Assembly (NCBI RefSeq): GCF_001425485.1
Contig: NZ_LMQW01000043.1
Span: 165,035 to 229,034, forward strand
Direction: 5' to 3'
DNA length: 64,000 nt
Source: Aureimonas sp. Leaf427
GTDB taxonomy: Bacteria > Pseudomonadota > Alphaproteobacteria > Rhizobiales > Rhizobiaceae
Position 1 is the first letter of the stretch. Each line of letters begins with the position of its first letter. Shown piece after piece: positions 51,769-59,500 of the stretch. The notes beneath the pieces are model-generated. The model saw only the letters and a list, made by a program, of their open reading frames with translations. It did not search any database and was not told where the DNA came from. Both the position numbers and the translations under genes were made by a program.

Positions 51769-52100
51769 TGGCGCTGATCTTTCTCGACCCCGGCCTGCTT
51801 CGTCGGCGGGTGCGGCTGGAGGCGGCGGTCGCCGTGCCCGACGGAAGCGGGGGCATCCGGCAGAGCTTCGGCGAGGTGGCCGAACTCTCCGCCCATGTCG
51901 AGCCGGTCTCGGCCGAGGTGCAGGAGCGGTTCGCCGCCCGCGAAGGGCGTGTGACCCATCGCGTGATCTGCCGGTTTCGCCCGGACGTGGTGCGCGGCAT
52001 GGCCTTCGTTTTCCAGGGACGGCGGCTCGCCATCCGCACGGTGCACGACCCCGACGAGAGCGAGCGGTTTCTCGTCTGTCGCTGCGAGGAGGAGGCGTGA
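51768..52100 (+). CDS. GTA head-closure/stopper protein (gp7, head-tail joining family)
   Basis: A 110-residue beta-barrel protein of the phage head-tail joining family: 'DPGLLRRRVRLEAAV', 'AELSAHVEPVSAEVQERF', 'THRVICRFRPDVVRGMAFVF' and 'LAIRTVHDPDE'. It caps the DNA-filled head before tail attachment. Length fits. Overlaps the connector stop and continues into a small downstream frame. Confidence 0.88.
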   Translation: MALIFLDPGLLRRRVRLEAAVAVPDGSGGIRQSFGEVAELSAHVEPVSAEVQERFAAREGRVTHRVICRFRPDVVRGMAFVFQGRRLAIRTVHDPDESERFLVCRCEEEA

Positions 52101-52291
52101 GGTTCTCGGTGCGCATCACGGCGCCGCTCGACGCACTGGTCCGGCGCATGCGCGCCTCGCCTCAGGCGGGACGGCGTGGCGAGGGCGATCGCGGGCCGAC
52201 GGTCGGGCTGCCGTCGACGTCGAGCCTTCGTGATCCCGCCGAAATGGCTGTGCTCACGCGGTTCGACGAGCCGCTTCGGGACGGGACATGA
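52097..52291 (+). pseudogene. Short frame, possible remnant of a head-tail protein
   Basis: A 64-codon frame starting at a GTG overlapping the stopper stop (GTGA). The first half ('MRFSVRITAPLDALVRRMR') resembles the opening of HK97 gp10-type proteins, but the rest is short and shows no family match. It is followed by about 110 bases without a gene and with less GC-biased sequence. It could be a degraded HK97 gp10-like gene or a small functional protein special to this lineage. Confidence 0.4.
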
Positions 52292-52400
52292 AATTTCCGT
52301 CACCCGGTTTACGGACGCTTCGAGTCACGGCAGATTGTGTCTTGTCATCTTGCGTGAAGCCGCGTTCCCAGTGTGACGAGAGCCTCGAAAGGACGACGCC

Positions 52401-52811
52401 ATGGCGCATCCGAGCGCTGAACTTCAGACATCGATCTACCAGACGCTGACCGCCGATGCCGGGCTGCTGGCGCTGCTGGGCGGGCCGAAGATCTTCGACC
52501 ACATCCCCGAGCGCGCGGCCTATCCCTACCTGACGCTCGGCCGAACGACGGTGGTGGACTGGTCGACGGGCACCGAGGACGGCTCCGAGCACCTTCTGAC
52601 GCTCCATGTCTGGGCGAAGGGCGGGGGCAAGCAGGCGACCTACCAGATCATGGACCAGGTCTCGAACCGGCTGCACGATCAGCATCTTTCGCTGGACAAG
52701 CACCGGCTGGTGAACCTGCAGCTCCAGTTCGCGGAGGCGCGGCTGGAGCCGGAGTCGACGACCTATCACGGCATCATGCGGTTTCGCGCCGTGACGGAGC
52801 CTGTGGCCTGA
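52401..52811 (+). CDS. GTA tail terminator (gp8, DUF3168)
   Basis: A 136-residue DUF3168 protein that ends the tail tube and joins it to the head. 'ELQTSIYQTLTADAGLLALL', 'IFDHIPERAAYPYLTLG' and 'EHLLTLHVWAKGGGKQATYQ' are the family's core. The ATG follows GAAAGGACGACGCC. Like its neighbours it lacks a signal peptide and acts in the cytosol during assembly. Confidence 0.92.
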   Translation: MAHPSAELQTSIYQTLTADAGLLALLGGPKIFDHIPERAAYPYLTLGRTTVVDWSTGTEDGSEHLLTLHVWAKGGGKQATYQIMDQVSNRLHDQHLSLDKHRLVNLQLQFAEARLEPESTTYHGIMRFRAVTEPVA

Positions 52812-52914
52812 TCGGCTGACGCCGCCCCGACGAGGGTGGACACGGATCAGGTTTAGGCCGGGGCTTCCGCTGCCGGTTTGGGCCGGCTGTCCGCAAACAA
52901 CCGAAACTTCATCG

Positions 52915-52941
52915 AGGCGGTCCGTTCGGGCCGCCTTTTTT
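52915..52941 (+). terminator. Intrinsic terminator before the tail-tube gene
   Basis: A 9-base stem AGGCGGTCC/GGGCCGCCT (one G-U pair) with loop GTTC (arms 52915-52923 and 52928-52936), followed by TTTTTT. The sequence after it (CGTGTCC, ribosome site, ATG) parallels that after the capsid-gene terminator. It sits 24 bases before the tail-tube ATG. Confidence 0.8.
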
Positions 52942-52964
52942 CGTGTCCGAACGAGGAGAGACGA

Positions 52965-53378
52965 ATGGCGGCGCAAAAGGGCAAGGACCTACTCCTGAAG
53001 GTCGATCCCGCCGGCGGCACGGCCTATGCGACGGTGGCGGGGCTGCGGACGCGGCGGATCGCCTTAAATGCCGAGACCGTGGACGTGACGGATGCGGCGA
53101 GCGCCGGGCGCTGGCGCGAGCTGCTCGGCGGGGCCGGCGTGCAGAGGGCAGCGCTGTCCGGCTCCGGCATCTTCAAGGACGCCGCGTCGGACGCCACGCT
53201 CCGCCAGCTCTTTTTCGACGGGAAGGTCGCGACCTATCAGGCGGCGATCCCGGATTTCGGGACGGTGAGCGGGCCGTTCCAGATCACTGCGCTCGAATAT
53301 GCCGGCGAGCACAATGGCGAGGTGACGTTCGAGGTGACGCTGGAATCGGCCGGCGCGCTCGCTTTCGCGGTGGTTTGA
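52965..53378 (+). CDS. GTA major tail (tube) protein (gp9)
   Basis: A 137-residue tail-tube protein of the TP901-1/GTA gp9 type: 'KGKDLLLKVDPAGGTAYATV', 'RRIALNAETVDVTDAASAGR', 'WRELLGGAGVQRAALSGSGI' and 'GEVTFEVTLESAGALAF'. Start at the ATG at 52965 after GAGGAGAG. As the most abundant tail protein it should be expressed highly, which makes the terminator directly upstream notable. Confidence 0.92.
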   Translation: MAAQKGKDLLLKVDPAGGTAYATVAGLRTRRIALNAETVDVTDAASAGRWRELLGGAGVQRAALSGSGIFKDAASDATLRQLFFDGKVATYQAAIPDFGTVSGPFQITALEYAGEHNGEVTFEVTLESAGALAFAVV

Positions 53379-53728
53379 GCGTGGCGGTGAACCGGCGGCG
53401 CGGCGAGGTCGGCGCGATCATCGACGGGCGCGAGCGCGTGCTCTGCCTGACACTCGGCGCGCTCGCGGAACTCGAGGACGCCTTCGCGGCGGAGGATGTC
53501 TCGGCGCTGCTCCGGCGCTTCGGGGCAGGGCGGCTCGGGGCCCGCGATCTCACCCGCATTCTCGGCGCCGGCCTTCGCGGCGCGGGCGAGACGGTGACGG
53601 ATGCGGACGTGTCCGCGATGCGGATCGACGGCGGAGCGGCCGGGGCGGCGACTGTCGCCGCCGAGCTGCTGGCGGCGGCCTTCGGCGAGAGCGCAGGGGC
53701 GGGCGGAGATGCCGCGTCAAACCCTTGA
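53375..53728 (+). CDS. GTA gp10 family protein (tail assembly chaperone)
   Basis: A 117-residue protein of the GTA_gp10 family: 'NRRRGEVGAIIDGRERVLCL', 'TLGALAELEDAFAAEDVSAL' and 'LTRILGAGLRGAGETVTDAD'. These are thought to chaperone the tape measure protein. The start is taken as the TTG overlapping the gp9 stop (TTGA); a GTG two codons later (53381) is an alternative. Confidence 0.88.
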   Translation: MSVAVNRRRGEVGAIIDGRERVLCLTLGALAELEDAFAAEDVSALLRRFGAGRLGARDLTRILGAGLRGAGETVTDADVSAMRIDGGAAGAATVAAELLAAAFGESAGAGGDAASNP

Positions 53729-53958
53729 GCGCCGCGCCGGGGCCGGTGCCCGATCCCGGCGCGGCGGGGTTTCCCTTCGACGAGGCGATGACGGCGGGCT
53801 TCGCCCTCATCGGCCTTTCCTCGGCGGAGTTCTGGGCGATGACGCCGCGCGAGTTCGCGCGGGCCCTGGCGCCGTTCGCCTCGCGCTGTTGCGAGCCGAT
53901 GGGGCGGGCCGATCTTGCCGCGCTGATGGCGCGGTTTCCCGATGACGAGGCGAGGTGA
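53725..53958 (+). CDS. GTA small tail assembly chaperone (gp10.1 position, rcc01693-like)
   Basis: A 77-residue protein: 'PFDEAMTAGFALIGLSSAEF' and 'WAMTPREFARALAPF', the pattern of the short rcc01693/DUF2376 tail chaperones. Start is a TTG overlapping the gp10 stop (TTGA); an ATG at 53709 is in another frame. It directly precedes the tape measure gene, as in other GTAs and siphophages where two chaperones precede the tape measure gene. Confidence 0.82.
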   Translation: MSAAPGPVPDPGAAGFPFDEAMTAGFALIGLSSAEFWAMTPREFARALAPFASRCCEPMGRADLAALMARFPDDEAR

Positions 53959-53960
53959 CG

Positions 53961-54548
53961 ATGGCGGCCGACGAGACGTTCAAGGTGGCGGTCGAGGCCG
54001 ATACGAGCGGTTTCGAGACCGCGCTCGACGATCTGTCCACCAAAGCGAGAGCCTTCGGAGCGACGTTCAACGAGGCGCTGAAATCGGCGGCCGGTGGCGG
54101 GCGCTCGCTGGAGGGGGTGATGCGCCAGCTCGGGCAGCGCATCTCCTCGATCGCGCTGAACGCGGCGCTGAAGCCGCTGGAGACGGCGATCGGGGGGCTG
54201 TTCGGCCAAGTTCTCTCGGGCCTTGAAGGCTTGGCCGGAGGGACGGCGAGCGGCGCGGCGACGGTGACGCCGTTTGCCAAGGGCGGCGTCGTGGCGGCGC
54301 CCAGCTATTTTCCGAACGGACGGCAGATCGGCCTGATGGGCGAGGCGGGGGCGGAGGCGATCCTGCCGCTGAAGCGCGGGGCCGACGGAACGCTCGGCGT
54401 CGCGGCTCCGGGCGGCGGGGGCGGGCGCGGCGGGCAGACAATCGTCTTCAACGTGACGACGAGCGACGCGGGAAGCTTCCGGCGCTCGGAGGCGCAGGTG
54501 CAGGCGATGCTGGCAAGAGCCGCCGGGCGCGGCCAGCGCGGGCTCTGA
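53961..54548 (+). CDS. GTA tail tape measure protein (gp11)
   Basis: A 195-residue, very short tape measure protein. An N-terminal helix ('FETALDDLSTKARAFGATFN'), a hydrophobic Gly/Ala middle (about 75-100), then the characteristic 'FAKGGVVAAPSYFP', 'LMGEAGAEAILPLKR' and a Gly-rich C-terminus. The length is near that of RcGTA gp11 (about 220) and predicts a similarly short tail. Start is the ATG at 53961 with GAGG upstream; a GTG at 53955 overlapping the previous stop is possible. Confidence 0.88.
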   Translation: MAADETFKVAVEADTSGFETALDDLSTKARAFGATFNEALKSAAGGGRSLEGVMRQLGQRISSIALNAALKPLETAIGGLFGQVLSGLEGLAGGTASGAATVTPFAKGGVVAAPSYFPNGRQIGLMGEAGAEAILPLKRGADGTLGVAAPGGGGGRGGQTIVFNVTTSDAGSFRRSEAQVQAMLARAAGRGQRGL

Positions 54549-54592
54549 GGAAAGACCGGCGCCGCCAGCGCGCTCTTTAAAAAGGACCACTC

Positions 54593-55228
54593 ATGATCAT
54601 CGCAGCCTTCAGCGAGGAGCGGTTTCCGCTGCGCGTCGCCTTCGGCACGAGCGGCGGGCCGGAGCGGCGCACGGAGATCGTGCGGCTTTCCACCGGCTTC
54701 GAGACGCGCAACCAGCGGCATCGGCACTCCTTCCGTCGCTACGACGCCGGCTCGGGTGTGAAAAGCCTTTCGGACCTGGCCGGCGTGCTCGATTTCTTCG
54801 AGGCACGGCGCGGCAAGCTGGTGGGTTTTCGCTTTCACGATCCGCTGGACCACCGCTCGGCCGCCCCGGGAACCGCAGTCACGGCGTTCGACCAAGTGAT
54901 CGGAACGGGGGATGGGGCACTGAAGGTCTTCGCTCTGGCGAAGGCCTACGGGGTGGGGGATCAGGCCTATGTCAGGCCGATCGAGAAGCCGGTGGCGGGA
55001 ACGCTGAAGGTGGCGGTGAACGGGTCTCCGGTCTCGGCGGGCGTGACGCTCGATGCGGCGACGGGGCTGGTCCGCTTCACGCACGCGCCCGGCGCCGGGG
55101 AGGCGGTGACGGCGGGGTTCGAGTTCGACGTGCCCGTGCGCTTCGACATCGACCAGCTCGTCGTCAATCTCGCGGCCTTCGAGGCGGGGGACATTCCGTC
55201 CATTCCGCTGGTGGAGATCAGGCCATGA
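54593..55228 (+). CDS. GTA distal tail protein (gp12, DUF2460)
   Basis: A 211-residue DUF2460 protein that forms the hub ring at the tail tip. 'FSEERFPLRVAFGTSGGPER', 'GFETRNQRHRHSFRRYDAG', 'FFEARRGKLVGFRFHDPLDH' and the terminal 'AGDIPSIPLVEIRP' are the expected blocks. AAAAGGAC lies before the ATG. The stop overlaps the gp13 start (ATGA). Confidence 0.93.
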   Translation: MIIAAFSEERFPLRVAFGTSGGPERRTEIVRLSTGFETRNQRHRHSFRRYDAGSGVKSLSDLAGVLDFFEARRGKLVGFRFHDPLDHRSAAPGTAVTAFDQVIGTGDGALKVFALAKAYGVGDQAYVRPIEKPVAGTLKVAVNGSPVSAGVTLDAATGLVRFTHAPGAGEAVTAGFEFDVPVRFDIDQLVVNLAAFEAGDIPSIPLVEIRP

Positions 55229-56115
55229 GAGAGGTTCCCCCCGCGCTCGCGACGCATCTGGCAAAGCAGGCGACGACCACGGCCCGATGCTGGCGCCTCA
55301 CGCGCGGCGACGGTGTGGTGATGGGCTTCACCGACCACGACGCCGCGCTGAGCTTTGCCGGGACGCGCTTCGAGGCGGCGAGCGGTCTGATCGCCGGGGA
55401 GGCGGAGGCGATGCTCGGGCTCGGCGCGGGAACTCAGGAGATCGAGGGAGCGCTGTCTTCGGCGGCGATCGAGGAGGCCGATATCCTGGCCGGTCGATAC
55501 GACGGCGCCAAGGTCGAGATCTTCATCGTCAACTGGCAGGCGCCGGACGAACATCTGCTGCTGGACGTCGCCGAGATCGGCGAGGTGAAGCGGGGCGGGC
55601 CGGCCTTTTCGGCGGAACTGCGCGGAATCGCGAGCCGGCTCGATCGACTGCGGGGACGGCTCTACCGCCGGCGCTGCGACGCGGTGCTGGGGGACGCGCG
55701 CTGCGGCGTCGATCTCGATGCGGCCGGGTGCTCGCTGGATGTCGTCTTCGTGCGGATGTCGGGGGGCGCGATCGTCGTGGCCGGCGCGACCTTCGGCTCG
55801 CCATCGCCCTTCGTCGGCGGGCATCTTCGCTGGACCAGCGGCGCGGCGGCTGGGCTCTCGGCTGAAATCCTGGGGCTGCATCCGGGCAGCGGCGGGGAGG
55901 CGCGGATCGAGACGATCGGCGCGGCCCGCTTCGCGCCAGAGGCCGGCGATCGGCTTCGGCTGCATGTCGGTTGCGACAAGAGCTTTGCGACCTGCCGCGA
56001 ACGGTTCGGCAACGGGCTGAACTTCCAAGGATTTCCGCATCTGCCGGGAAGCGACGCGACGATGGGCGTCGCCAAGCGCGACGGGCTGCACGATGGCGGG
56101 CCGGTGGTGCCGTGA
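55225..56115 (+). CDS. GTA tail hub protein (gp13, DUF2163/BR0599)
   Basis: A 296-residue protein with an N-terminal DUF2163 region ('ATTTARCWRLTRGDGVVMGF', 'TDHDAALSFAGTRFEAASG') and a C-terminal Phage_BR0599 region with conserved Cys ('YRRRCDAVLGDARCGVDLD', 'KSFATCRERFGNGLNFQGFP'). The Cys pattern may bind an iron-sulfur cluster or metal, as proposed for the RcGTA hub. Overlaps both neighbours. Confidence 0.93.
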   Translation: MREVPPALATHLAKQATTTARCWRLTRGDGVVMGFTDHDAALSFAGTRFEAASGLIAGEAEAMLGLGAGTQEIEGALSSAAIEEADILAGRYDGAKVEIFIVNWQAPDEHLLLDVAEIGEVKRGGPAFSAELRGIASRLDRLRGRLYRRRCDAVLGDARCGVDLDAAGCSLDVVFVRMSGGAIVVAGATFGSPSPFVGGHLRWTSGAAAGLSAEILGLHPGSGGEARIETIGAARFAPEAGDRLRLHVGCDKSFATCRERFGNGLNFQGFPHLPGSDATMGVAKRDGLHDGGPVVP

Positions 56116-56543
56116 GCGACGTTCGGGATCGGGCTCTGACCCTCGCGGAGGCGTTTATCGGCACGCCCTATCGGCACCAGGGAAGCCGCAGGGGCGTCGG
56201 CTGCGACTGTCTCGGACTGGTGCGGGGCGTCTGGCGGGACCTCTACGGCGCAGAGCCGGAGGCCGTTTCCGCCTATACGCCGGATTGGGCGGAGCGGGCG
56301 GACGGGGAGCCGCTGCTCGAGGCCGCGCGCCGGCATTTTCACGAGATCGCGACCAGCGAGACCGCGCCCGGCGACCTTCTGGTCTTTCGCTGGCGGACGG
56401 GGGCCGCGGCGAAGCATTGCGGCCTTCTCGGGCGCGAGGGGCGTCTGATCCACGCCTACGAGGGTTCCGCCGTCGTCGCCTCGCCGCTCGGGCGTGCCTG
56501 GACCCGCCGGATCGCCGGCGCCTTTCGTTTTCCGGAGATGTAG
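56112..56543 (+). CDS. GTA NlpC/P60-family cell-wall peptidase (gp14)
   Basis: A 143-residue NlpC/P60 Cys peptidase carried on the tail tip to open the recipient's peptidoglycan. Catalytic Cys33 in 'GCDCLGLV', His102 in 'KHCGLLGREG' and a second His at 114 are present; 'APGDLLVFRWR' is the family's core. Begins at a GTG overlapping the gp13 stop (GTGA). No signal peptide, as expected for a virion protein. Confidence 0.92.
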   Translation: MSDVRDRALTLAEAFIGTPYRHQGSRRGVGCDCLGLVRGVWRDLYGAEPEAVSAYTPDWAERADGEPLLEAARRHFHEIATSETAPGDLLVFRWRTGAAAKHCGLLGREGRLIHAYEGSAVVASPLGRAWTRRIAGAFRFPEM

Positions 56544-56546
56544 GCC

Positions 56547-59500
56547 ATGGCGACGATCCTTCTCCAGGCGGCGGGCGGTGTCGTCGGCGGTCTGCTCGGT
56601 GGGCCGTTCGGTGCCATGGCGGGCCGGGCGCTCGGGGCGCTGGGCGGTGCTGCCATCGACAGCCGCCTCTTCGGGCCGGGCACGAGGCGCGTGGAGGGGC
56701 CGCGCCTCGGCGCCTCGCGTCTTCTCGACGCGGACGAGGGCGGCGGCATCGCCCGGCTCTACGGGACGGCGCGGATCGCGGGGCAGGTCATCTGGGCGAC
56801 GCGCTTCGAGGAGACGAGCCAGACCGAGCGCTCGGGCGGCAAGGGCGGAGGGAGCCAGCCAAAGACGGAGACGACGACCTACAGCTATTTCGGCAATGTC
56901 GCGATCGGGCTTTGCGAGGGGCCGATCGCGGGTATCCGGCGGGTGTGGGCCGACGGAGAGGAGCTCGATCTCTCGAACCTGACCTATCGCGTCCACCGCG
57001 GCGACGCCGCGCAGATGCCCGATCCGCTGATCGAAGCCAAGCAGGGCGCGGGTCTGGCGCCCGCCTATCGGGGCCTTGCCTATATCGTCTTCGAGCGTCT
57101 GGCACTGGAGAGCTTCGGCAACCGCATTCCGCAGATCGCCTGCGAGGTGATCCGGCCGGTGGGCGATCTCGAAGGCGAAATCCGAGCGATCACCATCATT
57201 CCCGGCGCGAGCGAGCACGGGCTCGATCCGCTGGCCGTGCGCGAGACGCTGCGGCCGGGCGAGGACCGGATCGTGAATCGGACGGTGCGCCATGCGCCGA
57301 GCGACTTCGAGGGCTCGCTCGACGAATTGCAGAGCCTCTGTCCCCGGCTGGAGCGGGCGGCGCTGGTCGTCGGCTGGTTCGGGACGGATCTTCGCGCGGG
57401 CTCTTGCGAGGTTCGGCCGGGCGTCGAGGCGGCGCAGCGCAACGAAAGCGAGACGTGGCGCGTCGGCGGGACGGCGCGCGCGGGCGGACATCGGATCAGC
57501 TGGTCCGGCGGCGGTCCGGCCTATGGCGGTACGCCGAGCGACCGGGGCGTGATCCGCGCCATCCGCGATCTGAAGGCGCGCGGCCTGAAGGTGACGCTCT
57601 ATCCGTTTCTGCTGATGGACGTGCCGGCCGGAAACGCACTGCCGGACCCTTATGGCGGACCGGAACAGGCCGCCTATCCCTGGCGCGGACGCATGACGGT
57701 CGAGCGGGGATCGGATCGCACGGCCGGCGCGCGGACGGCGGTCGAGCGCTTCGTCGGGAAGGTGGCGGCGCGGGACTACGCCGTCGCGGGCGATACCATC
57801 ACTTATCAGGGGCCGGCGGAGTGGAGCCTCAGGCGCATGGTGCTGCATCAGGCCCATCTGGCGCTGGCCGCGGGCGGGGTGGATGCCTTCGTCATCGCCT
57901 CGGAACTGCGCGGGCTGACGCGGCTTCGCGACGAGACGGGCGCCTTTCCCTTCGTGTCGGCGCTGATGGCGCTGGCGGCGGAGGTGAAGGCGCTCCTGCC
58001 CGATACGAAGATCACCTATGCGGCGGATTGGAGCGAGTATTTCGGCTATCGGCCGGCGGATGGATCGGGCGATCTCTTCTACAATCTCGATCCGCTCTGG
58101 GCCCATCCCGCGATCGACATGGTGGGGATCGACAACTATCTTCCGCTCTCCGACTGGCGGATCGAGGATGCGGGCGGGGCGAGCCCGGATGGCGCGGAGA
58201 CGCCCCACGATCTCGGTGCTCTCGGCCGCGGAGTGGCCGGCGGCGAATATGCCGACTGGTTCTATGCCTCGGAGGCGGACCGGCAGGCGCGGCGGCGCAC
58301 GCCCATCACCGACGGGGCAGCCGGCAAGCCCTGGGTCTTCCGGCCGAAGGATATCCTCGACTGGTGGCGCCATCCGCATGTGGAGCGGCGCGGCGGCGTC
58401 GAAACGGGCGGGGCGACGGCCTGGGTGCCCTCGGGCAAGCCGATCTGGTTCACCGAACTCGGCTGCCCCGCGATCGACAAGGGCGCGAACCAACCGAACG
58501 TCTTCCTCGATCCGAAATCCTCCGAGAGCCTCGCGCCGCATTTCTCGACCGGCACGCCCGACGACCTGATGCAGCGGCGGTTTCTCTCCGCGCATCTGCG
58601 TCACTGGGACCCGGCTCAGCCGGAATTCCAGGACGCAGGAAACCCGATCTCGCCGGTCTATGGCGGGCGGATGGTCGAGCCGTCGGGCGTGCATGTCTGG
58701 ACCTGGGACACGCGGCCCTATCCGGCCTTTCCCGAGCGGGCCGACATCTGGAGCGACGGGGCCAACTGGCGGCGCGGCCACTGGCTGACCGGGCGGCTGG
58801 GGCGTGCGCCGGTGTCCGAGCTCATCCGCCGGCTTCTCGCCGAGCACGGGTTCACCGAGGTCGACACGTCGCGCGTGGATGCTCTGGTCGGCGGCTATCT
58901 CGTCTCGGGTCCCGGCTCGGCGCGGGCGGAGCTGGAGGAGCTGATGCGGCTCTGCGCGATTTCGGCGCATGCGAGCGGCGGGCGTCTCGTCTTCACCTCG
59001 CTCGACCGAGCCGCGATCTCGCGGCAACTCGACGTGCTGGCCGAGGAGACCGGGGACGGGTCGCTGATTGAACAGCGGCGGATGGAGGATAGCGAGACGG
59101 CCGAGGAGGTCGTCGTCGGCTACAGCGATCCGGCGCGAGCCTATCAATCGGCTGCGGCGGAGGCCCTGCGTTCGCGCGAGGCCCATCCCCGCAAGACGAC
59201 GATCGAGCTGCCGGTCATCCTCGACGAGGGGGAGGCGCGGCGTTTCGCTTCGGCCGTCCTGGCGCGGGAGGCGGATGGGCGCGACACGATCCGCTTCTCG
59301 GCCTCGCCGACCGAGATCGGACTGGAGCCCGGCGACGTCGTCGGACTCGGCGCTGTGCCCGGCCGCTTCCTGATCACCCGCATCGAGGATGGCGAGACGC
59401 GGCGTATCGAGGCGCGGCGCATCGCGGACGCCGCTCGCGAGGCAAGCGACGAGCGAGGCGTTGCGCCGGCTCCGGTGCCGAAGGGGCCGGTGCCCGTGTC

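Noticed and set aside
52254-52976. A 240-codon minus-strand frame across the gp8 region
   Set aside because: Runs antisense through gp8, two intergenic gaps and a terminator; no ribosome site or conserved motif.
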